DNA of 6,344 nucleotides, taken from an uncultured Prevotella sp. Lineage in GTDB: Bacteria > Bacteroidota > Bacteroidia > Bacteroidales > Bacteroidaceae. The position numbers were made by a program, and so were the translations under genes. Location of the stretch: NCBI GenBank assembly GCA_945637645.1, contig CALZDK010000113.1, positions 1-6,344 of the forward strand, in the 5' to 3' direction. This document shows positions 1 to 6,104 of the stretch, in pieces. How positions within the stretch are numbered: the first letter of the stretch is position 1; every line of letters starts with the position of its first letter. Under the pieces are notes generated by a model that had not been told where the DNA came from, did no database searches, and worked only from the letters and a program-made list of their open reading frames with translations.

Positions 1-1
1 T

Positions 2-1495
2 GCCATAAGCAGCAAGCGGAGCCGGCTGAGGGGACACAACTGCTGGTCGTCTGTGGTTGCTTCGGGCATCACCATCGGTTTCGGTGGGTCTGTGGGAGCT
101 GAGGCTCCTATAGTGCTTACTGGCTCTGCCATAGGTTCAAACCTTGGCAAACTGTTCCGCATGGACAACAAGACGCTGATGCTGCTTGTAGGCTGCGGTG
201 CGGCAGGAGCCATTGCCGGCATCTTCAAGGCTCCTATTGCCGGATTGGTGTTCACACTTGAGGTGCTTATGATAGACCTTACGATGGCATCGTTGCTGCC
301 CATACTCATCTCGTGTGTCACGGCAACGTGCTTCACCTATATATTCAGTGGCTCCACGGCGTTGTTCACATTCCATCTCGACGGTTTTTGGATGGTGGAG
401 CGAGCTCCGGCAAACATCCTGCTTGGTGTCTTCTGCGGACTTGTGAGCCTTTATTTCATACGCACCATGACCTTTTGCGAGGACATCTTTGCCAAGTTTA
501 AGGACAAGCCATACGCGAAACTCGCGCTTGGCGGAGTGACCCTAAGCCTTCTGATTTTCCTTTTCCCGTCGCTCTTCGGCGAGGGCTACAGCTCAATAAA
601 CCTGTTGTTGAACGGCCGCACCGAGGCAGACTGGAACGGAGTGATGAGCAATTCGCTCTTTGCCGGCGAGGGACATCTGCTCGTACTTTATGTGGCACTC
701 GTAATACTGTCGAAGGTGTTCGCGACGTCTGCCACCAATGGCGGTGGCGGTTGTGGAGGTACGTTCGCCCCAAGTCTTTTCATAGGCTGTTTCAGTGGCT
801 TCCTCTTTGCCCGCCTGTGGAACATATATAATATAGGTGTATATTTGCCTGAGAAGAATTTCGCCCTGCTCGGCATGGCTGGAGTAATGTCGGGAGTGAT
901 GCACGCTCCGCTGACAGGCATTTTCCTCATTGCGGAGATAACGGGAGGCTACAGCCTCTTTGTGCCGCTGATGATAGTTAGCGTATGCTCATATCTCACC
1001 ATATATATGTTTGAGCCGCACAGCATCTACGGTATGCGTTTGGCAAAGCAGGGAAAGCTGATCACCCACCATACCGACCACGCCATACTCACACTGATGA
1101 GTCTCGACAGCGTGATAGACCGCGACTTCAATGCCGTGAGTCCCGACATGGAGCTTGGTCAGATAGTCCACAAAATCAGCCGAAGCCGCAACAGTTTCCT
1201 TCCGGTGCTCGACGCGGCAGGAAACCTGTTGGGGGAGATAGAGATAACGAAGATTCGACATGTGGTGTTCCGCATTGAACTATATCACCATTTCAAGGCT
1301 CGGCAGCTTATGACGCAGCCAGCGGCGACACTCAACGACGATGCTCCGATGACAGACGTGATGAAGGTGTTTGACCATACCCATTCCGACTGTCTTCCGG
1401 TGCTCGACCATGAAAATCACCTCAAGGGTTACATCTCCCGACAGAGGATGTATGGCATGTATCGGAAGATGGTGGCCGACATGAGTGAAGATTGA
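2..1495 (+). CDS. ClC-family chloride channel/transporter with C-terminal CBS pair (5' end missing)
   Basis: Membrane protein moving chloride or a related anion across the inner membrane. The frame is open to the left edge, and its first visible codons continue naturally into the conserved core. The GTG at 53 therefore lies inside the gene, and roughly 100 residues, including the usual GSGIP motif, lie outside the window. Visible ClC landmarks in order are GGSVGAEAP (83-109), whose Glu (101-103) matches the gating glutamate; a Gly/Ala-rich helix ending FTLEV (251-265); GGGGCGGTFAP (740-772), matching the GGxFAP selectivity motif; and HSIYG near 1020, whose Tyr matches the pore tyrosine. After about 1080 the protein is soluble, with two CBS repeats (about 1095-1270 and 1300-1475), which in this family bind adenine nucleotides or regulate gating. 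At the position of the E. coli ClC proton glutamate E203 there is Val (263-265), which is channel-like. It ends 17 nt before fmt and is probably co-transcribed with it. The family is secure; ion and mechanism are not. Confidence 0.95.
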   Translation, partial: AISSKRSRLRGHNCWSSVVASGITIGFGGSVGAEAPIVLTGSAIGSNLGKLFRMDNKTLMLLVGCGAAGAIAGIFKAPIAGLVFTLEVLMIDLTMASLLPILISCVTATCFTYIFSGSTALFTFHLDGFWMVERAPANILLGVFCGLVSLYFIRTMTFCEDIFAKFKDKPYAKLALGGVTLSLLIFLFPSLFGEGYSSINLLLNGRTEADWNGVMSNSLFAGEGHLLVLYVALVILSKVFATSATNGGGGCGGTFAPSLFIGCFSGFLFARLWNIYNIGVYLPEKNFALLGMAGVMSGVMHAPLTGIFLIAEITGGYSLFVPLMIVSVCSYLTIYMFEPHSIYGMRLAKQGKLITHHTDHAILTLMSLDSVIDRDFNAVSPDMELGQIVHKISRSRNSFLPVLDAAGNLLGEIEITKIRHVVFRIELYHHFKARQLMTQPAATLNDDAPMTDVMKVFDHTHSDCLPVLDHENHLKGYISRQRMYGMYRKMVADMSED

Positions 1496-1512
1496 CATAA
1501 TCAAAAAACAAT

Positions 1513-2493
1513 ATGACCAAAGAAGATTTGAGAATAGTGTTTATGGGAACACCGGAGTTTGCCGTTGAGACACTCGATGCTCTCGTAAAGAACGAATACA
1601 ATGTGGTGGCTGTGGTTACACAACCCGACAAGCCTGTTGGCAGACACGGCAGCGTGTTGCAGCCTTCGGCGGTGAAGCAATATGCCTTGGAACATGGGTT
1701 GCCAGTGTTGCAGCCAGAGAAGATGAAGGATGTTGACTTTGTTGAGGAGTTGCGATCCTATAATGCCAACCTTCAGGTGGTGGTGGCTTTCCGTATGTTG
1801 CCCGAAGTGGTTTGGGCTATGCCGGAGTATGGCACGTTCAACGTGCATGCCGCCCTTTTGCCTCAGTATCGTGGCGCTGCGCCAATAAACTGGGCAATAA
1901 TCAATGGAGAAACAACCACAGGAGTGACTACATTCTTCCTCGACCACGACATCGACACTGGACGAGTGATAATGCAGATGCCGTTTGAAATTGCCGACGA
2001 CTACAACGTGGAGAACGTCTATGACGGACTGATGCACCTCGGCGCAGAAATATGTTTGAAGACCATCGAATATATCATTAAGGAGAATGGTCGTCCGAAA
2101 GCTATGCCGCAGGAAGAGATGATTGAGGCGCATAAAGAGATAAGACAGGCACCGAAGATTTTCAAGGAAACTTGCCGCATCGATTGGACGCGCACAGCCA
2201 AACAGAACTACGATTTCGTACGCGGATTGAGTCCTGTTCCCGGAGCTTGGACTACACTTGTTTCGCCAGCAGGAAAGGAAACCGTGCTTAAAGTCTATGC
2301 CACCCGAAAGACTGACGAAGGTGCTTCGGCAAAGCCAGGGACCATTGTTGTTGACGGTCGCAGAATGCTGGTAAAGTGTGGCGACAATAATGTACTTGAA
2401 CTCGTGGAGGTGCAGTTGGCAGGGAAGAAACGAATGGCTGCCGCCGACTTCCTCAACGGCATGAAAGACCTTGGCGAATACCATTTGGAGTGA
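1513..2493 (+). CDS. fmt: Methionyl-tRNA formyltransferase
   Basis: Cytoplasmic enzyme that transfers a formyl group from 10-formyltetrahydrofolate to Met-tRNA(fMet), making the initiator for translation. The 326 residues match the usual length of about 310-330. The N-terminal Rossmann domain (1 to about 205) opens with IVFMGTPEFA (8-17). The tRNA-contacting loop region around 36-50 is present (QPDKPVGRHG). The catalytic triad is visible as N110 and H112 in FNVHAALLPQYRGAAPI and D148 in HDIDTG, equivalent to E. coli N106, H108 and D144. The C-terminal barrel domain carries VRGLSPVPGAW near 236-246. The ATG at 1513 has no Shine-Dalgarno; an A-rich stretch (about 1500-1511) precedes it, as is normal for Bacteroidota. 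The family call is essentially certain. It probably shares a transcript with the upstream ClC gene. Confidence 0.98.
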   Translation: MTKEDLRIVFMGTPEFAVETLDALVKNEYNVVAVVTQPDKPVGRHGSVLQPSAVKQYALEHGLPVLQPEKMKDVDFVEELRSYNANLQVVVAFRMLPEVVWAMPEYGTFNVHAALLPQYRGAAPINWAIINGETTTGVTTFFLDHDIDTGRVIMQMPFEIADDYNVENVYDGLMHLGAEICLKTIEYIIKENGRPKAMPQEEMIEAHKEIRQAPKIFKETCRIDWTRTAKQNYDFVRGLSPVPGAWTTLVSPAGKETVLKVYATRKTDEGASAKPGTIVVDGRRMLVKCGDNNVLELVEVQLAGKKRMAAADFLNGMKDLGEYHLE

Positions 2494-2507
2494 CTCGTGA
2501 AATGGCT

Positions 2508-2568
2508 GTAAACTTTTTCCTTGTGTTGATATAATAAAAGGTGTTGTAGTCCGTTTATTAGAATAAAC
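2508..2568 (+). promoter_or_regulatory. Short palindrome and AT-rich leader before the small ORF
   Basis: The 91-nt gap after fmt is much more AT-rich than the flanking genes. It contains a perfect 7+7 palindrome, GTTTATT-AG-AATAAAC (2553-2568), 16 nt before the small ORF. A loose promoter-like arrangement is also present: TTTG at 2484-2487, then 21 nt, then TAAACTTTTT from 2509. This differs from the Bacteroidota consensus by one extra spacer base in the -7 element. The palindrome might be an operator or a weak hairpin. Neither element is strong. Confidence 0.25.
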
Positions 2569-2584
2569 AGAAAACAATAAAAAT

Positions 2585-2728
2585 ATGACAGCAATGCCTA
2601 TGAAGAATTTTACCCAAGAAGAAATGCAGCCAAGTGAGAAGGTCCTGGAATTCATACGACTCGTGGCATACACCTATCGTCCGAGAATAAAGGCGGATGG
2701 AGTGGTGGTTCCATACTGTGTAAACTGA
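2585..2728 (+). CDS. Small hypothetical protein, 47 residues, between fmt and rpe
   Basis: I cannot name a function. The frame begins at an ATG behind an A-rich leader (AACAATAAAAAT), the same initiation context as the neighbouring genes, and stops at TGA 2726-2728, 24 nt before rpe. The peptide has a polar, acidic N-terminal third rich in Met, Gln and Glu (TQEEMQPSEK), then an amphipathic helix-like stretch (VLEFIRLVAYTYRP), then a basic-to-hydrophobic tail ending PYCVN. It has no signal peptide and no convincing transmembrane helix. Other in-frame ATGs at codons 4 and 6 could be the start. Support is the initiation context, the tight fit between two housekeeping genes and the protein-like composition. 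Short hypothetical proteins with a similar QPSE-plus-helix look occur in Bacteroidales, but that is from memory and unchecked. It could instead be a leader ORF affecting rpe expression. Confidence 0.6.
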   Translation: MTAMPMKNFTQEEMQPSEKVLEFIRLVAYTYRPRIKADGVVVPYCVN

Positions 2729-2752
2729 ACTGATTGAAAAAAAACATAAAAG

Positions 2753-3400
2753 ATGGCAATAGTATCTCCTTCTTTGCTCGCTGCCGATTTTCTGCATCTC
2801 GACAGCGACATACAAATGATTAACGACAGTGAGGCAGAATGGCTTCATCTTGACGTGATGGACGGTGTGTTCGTTCCGAACATATCATTCGGATTCCCTG
2901 TGCTTGAGGCTGTAGCGTCGAAATGCAAGAAAGCTCTCGACGTGCATTACATGATTGTTCATCCAGAGCAATACATTAAGCAGACTGCCAAGCTCGGGGC
3001 AATGATGATGAATGTTCACTACGAGGCATGTACCCATCTGCACCGCACCATACAGGAAATCCACGATGCGGGAATGAAGGCTGGAGTGACGCTCAATCCC
3101 TCCACTCCCGTTTCTGTGTTGGAAGACATCATAGCCGATGTGGATATGGTGTTACTGATGAGTGTCAACCCCGGCTTCGGTGGACAGAAGTTTATCGAGA
3201 ACACCATAGCAAAGGTGAAGCGCCTGAAGAAACTCATCAACGAGAGCGGATCAAAGGCACTTGTCGAGGTTGACGGTGGTGTGCAGGCAGAGACAGCTCC
3301 ACGGCTTGTGGCGGCTGGAGTTGATGTGCTCGTCAGTGGTAGCTATGTGTTCAAGGCTCCCGACCCATTGGCGGTGATAAGGGAACTGCGCAGTTTGTGA
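2753..3400 (+). CDS. rpe: Ribulose-phosphate 3-epimerase
   Basis: Cytoplasmic TIM-barrel enzyme interconverting D-ribulose 5-phosphate and D-xylulose 5-phosphate in the non-oxidative pentose phosphate pathway. The 215 residues match the usual 210-225. Family landmarks are in order: SPSLLAADF (5-13, with the active-site Ser), LHLDVMDGVFVPN (31-43, with metal ligand H32 and catalytic D34), DVHYMI (63-68, with metal ligand H65), MSVNPGFGGQKF (136-147, phosphate and substrate loop), VEVDGGV (171-177, with the second catalytic Asp D174) and VSGSYVF (194-200, phosphate binding). The loop motif reads HYM where many homologues have HLM, a conservative change. The start ATG follows an A-rich tract (GAAAAAAAACATAAAAG). 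It sits 24 nt after the small ORF and ends 3 nt from the convergent sigma-factor stop. Confidence 0.98.
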   Translation: MAIVSPSLLAADFLHLDSDIQMINDSEAEWLHLDVMDGVFVPNISFGFPVLEAVASKCKKALDVHYMIVHPEQYIKQTAKLGAMMMNVHYEACTHLHRTIQEIHDAGMKAGVTLNPSTPVSVLEDIIADVDMVLLMSVNPGFGGQKFIENTIAKVKRLKKLINESGSKALVEVDGGVQAETAPRLVAAGVDVLVSGSYVFKAPDPLAVIRELRSL

Positions 3401-3420
3401 TACTCACAGCACTTTGTGCT
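3396..3420. terminator. Tandem short inverted repeats at the rpe/sigma convergent junction (possible weak bidirectional terminator)
   Basis: Two perfect 5-bp inverted repeats with 3-nt loops lie end to end: TGTGA-TAC-TCACA (3396-3408), whose arms contain the stop codons of both rpe and the sigma factor, and AGCAC-TTT-GTGCT (3408-3420) inside the sigma 3' end. There is no T-run on either side, so classic intrinsic termination is doubtful. The call rests on position: convergent genes 3 nt apart need transcription to end here or to overlap. Confidence 0.25.
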
Positions 3421-3985
3421 CCCTCGCCATGCGTCTCATGTTGATGAGAGCATAGCGCATTCGACCGAGCGACGTGTTTATGCTGACATTGGTTTGTTCG
3501 GCAATCTCCTTGAACGACTTGTTCTCGAAGAATTTCATATAAACCACCTCTCGCTGTGTCTCAGGCAGGTGGTTCATGAGTTTCACTGCATTGTCGAGAG
3601 TTTGTTTGTTCACAATGCTTTCCTCCTTGCAGATGTCAATAACATCCTGCCCCTTCAGGGTGCAGAGGTCGTTGTCCTCATTGACATCCGCAAGGAGAAT
3701 CTTGTTCTTGCGGTGATAGTCAATAATGGCGTTGCGTGTTATCGTGGCAACCAAGAAATTGAAATATCCCTTGCTGGTGTAGCGGTTTTCCCTTAGGCCC
3801 ACAATGATGCGGATGAAGATGTCCTGAAAGACATCCTCAGCGGCGAGCCTGTCGTTTATCATATTATATACAGACGAGAAAACCTTGTTTTTGTATCGCC
3901 TCAACAATTCGTCGAAGGCCTTGTTGTCACCCGCCATATAATCAATGGCCAACTGTTCGTCGGTCATCACATTCTTTTCTTCCAT
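3404..3985 (-). CDS. ECF-type sigma-70 family RNA polymerase sigma factor
   Basis: Alternative sigma factor that would direct RNA polymerase to a specific promoter set. The 193 residues have the two-domain ECF layout. Region 2 (about 20-95) includes AFDELLRRYKNKVFSSVY, the core-binding AAEDVFQDIFIRI (48-60) and the -10 recognition helix FNFLVATITRNAIIDYHRKNK (75-95, ending in a basic cluster). A variable acidic linker (about 96-134) follows. Region 4 (about 135-188) has LPETQREVVYMKFFE, then the helix-turn-helix FKEIAEQTNVSINTSLGRMRYAL (158-180). Met1 (3985) and Met7 (3967, MTDEQLA) are both plausible starts; Met7 begins where many homologues begin. No anti-sigma gene lies beside it: the downstream neighbour is the convergent rpe and the upstream one diverges, so within this window it is an orphan. 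A strong Bacteroidota promoter lies at 4066-4097, and a 9-bp inverted repeat abuts Met1. The regulon and signal cannot be read from the sequence. Confidence 0.95.
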   Translation of the reverse strand: MEEKNVMTDEQLAIDYMAGDNKAFDELLRRYKNKVFSSVYNMINDRLAAEDVFQDIFIRIIVGLRENRYTSKGYFNFLVATITRNAIIDYHRKNKILLADVNEDNDLCTLKGQDVIDICKEESIVNKQTLDNAVKLMNHLPETQREVVYMKFFENKSFKEIAEQTNVSINTSLGRMRYALINMRRMAREHKVL

Positions 3986-4013
3986 TTACTTAAAAGTTCT
4001 TTTGTTAAGTAAA
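3985..4013. repeat. Perfect 9-bp inverted repeat at the sigma-factor start codon
   Basis: TTTACTTAA (3985-3993) and TTAAGTAAA (4005-4013) are exact reverse complements separated by 11 nt. The spacer, with adjacent arm bases, holds a second small palindrome, AAAAG-TT-CTTTT (3992-4003). In the sigma mRNA the repeat would fold immediately before the coding region, and its last base is the A of the Met1 codon. It could limit initiation at Met1, favour Met7, or be a dyad operator in DNA. The repeat is seen directly; the role is inferred. Confidence 0.55.
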
Positions 4014-4065
4014 GTTTTTCCTTATAGGCGGTAATAATTTAAAGGTTTAACGATAATTTGTGGTG

Positions 4066-4097
4066 CAAAATTAGGAAAAAATACTTTATTCACCAAA
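4066..4097 (-). promoter_or_regulatory. Bacteroidota-type promoter for the sigma factor
   Basis: On the minus strand there is TTTG (complement of 4094-4097), a 20-nt spacer, and TAATTTTG (complement of 4066-4073). This is an exact match to the Bacteroidota housekeeping pattern TTTG, about 19-21 nt, TAnnTTTG. Transcription would begin near 4059, giving a leader of about 75 nt that contains the 9-bp inverted repeat. Confidence 0.7.
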
Positions 4098-4112
4098 TTT
4101 TCTTCTATTTAT

Positions 4113-4144
4113 TTTCATTTTATCATGCAAAATTACTACCTTTG
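4113..4144 (+). promoter_or_regulatory. Bacteroidota-type promoter for the kinase/nucleotidyltransferase fusion
   Basis: On the plus strand there is TTTC (4113-4116, one mismatch to TTTG), a 20-nt spacer, and TACCTTTG (4137-4144), a perfect -7 element. Transcription would begin near 4150, leaving a leader of about 25 nt before the ATG at 4176. Its upstream element is about 15 nt from that of the divergent sigma-factor promoter. Confidence 0.7.
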
Positions 4145-4175
4145 TACTCAGAAACTAAAAACTTAGATAAGAAAT

Positions 4176-6104
4176 ATGACCCAATTATTCGTTCCTGGAC
4201 GTCTTTGTCTTTTTGGAGAACACTCAGACTGGGCTGGACATTATAGAACTATGAATGCCGACATAGTGCCTGGAGCTGCCATAGTGACAGGTATAGAGCA
4301 AGGCGTATATGCTGAGGTGGAGAAATCTCCCGTCTTTGAATTGACAAGCGATGCCCCGGAGCTTGCAGACGTGTGGCATGACTTTTCTTGCCGCATGCTC
4401 GAGCAAGACCTGAAGCATGTTGCCAAGTCGGGCTCGTTTTTCTGCTATTGCGCAGGTGTGGCTTCCTATATGCTCGAATGGTACAAAGTAGGAGGCGTTA
4501 AGATAAGAATAACGTCGATGACACTGCCTATAAAGAGCGGACTGTCGAGCAGTGCTGCCATTTGTGTGCTTGTGGCTCGCGCGTTCAATATTCTATATAA
4601 GCTTAATCTCAACACTCTTGGCGAAATGAATATCGCCTATCTCGGCGAGTTGCGCACACAGTCGCGTTGCGGACGACTCGACCAGGCGTGTGCTTTCGGC
4701 GTGAAACCGAGTCTTATGACCTTCGACGGCGACGAGGTGTCGGTACAGGCATTGAACATTAAGAAACATCTCTACTGGGTGTTTGCCGACCTTTGCGCAA
4801 ACAAGGACACCATAAAAATCCTCAGCGACCTCAACCGTGCCTATCCTTTCGCCACCGACGAGGTGGGACAACGTCTGCACGAAGCCCTTGGAGTGAAAAA
4901 CCAGCAGATTGTCAACCAGGCAGTGAAATATATGGCAGAGGGCGACTTGGAGGCGCTGGGCAGGCTGATGACCGAGGCGGAGAACCTTTTCAACAGCGAC
5001 ATCGCCCCAATGTCGAGGGCTCTTGAGGCACCGAAGCTGCAACGTGTGCTTAGCGACCCGAACATCCAGCCTCTCGTCTATGGAGGGAAAGGTGTGGGTT
5101 CGCATGGCGACGGATCGGTGCAGTTCCTCGCACGCGACGAGGAGTCGCAGCTGAAACTCATGGACTATCTCAACTCTTGTGGAATGCAAGCCTACAAGCT
5201 GACTATGTGTCCAGTGCATGCTGTGCGCAAGGCTGTCATACCCGTGGCTGGTTTCGGCACCCGCCTCTATCCTGCCACCCGCTGTCTGAAAAAGGATTTC
5301 TTCCCTATTCCATGTGCCGACGGAATGGTGAAGCCCGTGATTCTCATCTTGCTTGAGGAACTCATTGCCAGTGGCATCGACGACATTTGCCTCGTCCTCG
5401 GCTCTGAAGAGGAACGACAAGTCTATCGCGACTTCTTCGAGACGCCACTGCCGCAGGAGCATCTTGCCAAACTCAGTGCGCGTAACCAGGAGTATGAAAA
5501 TCACATACAGAACATCGGCAAGCATCTGCAGTATGTCATACAAGCAGAGAAACGTGGCTTCGGCCATGCCGTTTACCAGACCCGCGACTTTGCCGCCAAC
5601 GAGCCTGTACTCCTGATGCTCGGCGACACCATCTACCGCAGTCGGACCAACAAAACCTGTGCATTGCAGCTGATAGAGAAATACGAACTGCACAACAAGC
5701 TGACCATAAGTATTCACTCCATACCACTCGACGAGGTGAGCCGTTATGGCATTCTCAGCGGAGTGTGGGAGGACAAGAAACAGACCATAATGAATGTTTC
5801 GCAAATGTCGGAGAAACCTACTGTGGATTTTGCCGAGGAACATCTCGGTGTGTCCGGCGACTTTGGCACAAAGGAATATTATTCAGTCTTTGGACAATAC
5901 ATCCTCACTCCAGAGGTTTATGAACAGCTTGCCGCCGACATCCTTGAGGCATACGAGAACCACGACCAAAACAGGGAAATTGAGCTTACCACGGCTCTTG
6001 AGGCAGTGCGCAAGCAATACGGCATGGTGGGAGTGAAGATAGACGGCGAGATGTTCGACATGGGCAATCCCGACGCCTTGCGGAATGTATATCGGAACTT
6101 TTAG
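4176..6104 (+). CDS. Bifunctional GHMP sugar kinase / GalU-like sugar-1-phosphate nucleotidyltransferase
   Basis: Predicted cytoplasmic sugar-salvage enzyme of 642 residues: it phosphorylates a free sugar, probably at C1, and then makes the nucleotide sugar, probably with UTP. The N-terminal half (1 to about 350) is a GHMP kinase. Motif 1 is VPGRLCLFGEHSDW (6-19), close to the galactokinase GEHTDY signature. Motif 2 is PIKSGLSSSAA (118-128, ATP phosphate loop). CGRLDQ (165-170) has D169 at the galactokinase catalytic Asp position. Motif 3 is a glycine-rich YGGKGVGSHGDGS (302-314). The C-terminal half (about 351-642) resembles GalU: AVIPVAGFGTRLYPATR (353-369), RGFGHAV (460-466), LGDTIY (482-487), the EKP substrate motif (546-548), FGQYILTPEVY (572-582), EIELTTAL (601-608) and the C-terminal FDMGNP (627-632). 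The two halves join without a visible linker near 350. GalU divergences include TR for TK (368-369) and KKD for PKE (372-374). The start is fixed by the promoter and the AAGAAAT leader. Sugar identity is unknown; galactose or a hexuronic acid are candidates. Confidence 0.9.
   Translation: MTQLFVPGRLCLFGEHSDWAGHYRTMNADIVPGAAIVTGIEQGVYAEVEKSPVFELTSDAPELADVWHDFSCRMLEQDLKHVAKSGSFFCYCAGVASYMLEWYKVGGVKIRITSMTLPIKSGLSSSAAICVLVARAFNILYKLNLNTLGEMNIAYLGELRTQSRCGRLDQACAFGVKPSLMTFDGDEVSVQALNIKKHLYWVFADLCANKDTIKILSDLNRAYPFATDEVGQRLHEALGVKNQQIVNQAVKYMAEGDLEALGRLMTEAENLFNSDIAPMSRALEAPKLQRVLSDPNIQPLVYGGKGVGSHGDGSVQFLARDEESQLKLMDYLNSCGMQAYKLTMCPVHAVRKAVIPVAGFGTRLYPATRCLKKDFFPIPCADGMVKPVILILLEELIASGIDDICLVLGSEEERQVYRDFFETPLPQEHLAKLSARNQEYENHIQNIGKHLQYVIQAEKRGFGHAVYQTRDFAANEPVLLMLGDTIYRSRTNKTCALQLIEKYELHNKLTISIHSIPLDEVSRYGILSGVWEDKKQTIMNVSQMSEKPTVDFAEEHLGVSGDFGTKEYYSVFGQYILTPEVYEQLAADILEAYENHDQNREIELTTALEAVRKQYGMVGVKIDGEMFDMGNPDALRNVYRNF

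Noticed and set aside
53..55. GTG as the real start of the ClC gene
   Set aside because: The codons before it are open to the window edge and fit the conserved ClC sequence; starting here would remove the first membrane helices and the GSGIP motif.
2530..2535. Perfect TATAAT as an E. coli-like -10 box before the small ORF
   Set aside because: Bacteroidota primary sigma uses TAnnTTTG rather than TATAAT, and no matching -35 element lies about 17 nt upstream; likely chance in AT-rich DNA.
1501..2673. Long minus-strand open frame (390 codons) opposite fmt
   Set aside because: It is antisense to an unmistakable fmt with all catalytic residues. The translation is rich in His, Ser and Cys with no family features, as expected of a shadow frame.
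3986..4175. Riboswitch in the sigma/fusion intergenic region
   Set aside because: Both leaders are short and A/T-rich with only simple dyads; I see no conserved aptamer-like core. The plus-strand leader is only about 25 nt.
4593..5843. Long minus-strand open frame (416 codons) opposite the kinase/nucleotidyltransferase fusion
   Set aside because: It is antisense to a frame with many conserved motifs, its composition (high His and Leu) is typical of a shadow, and no promoter or initiation context is evident.
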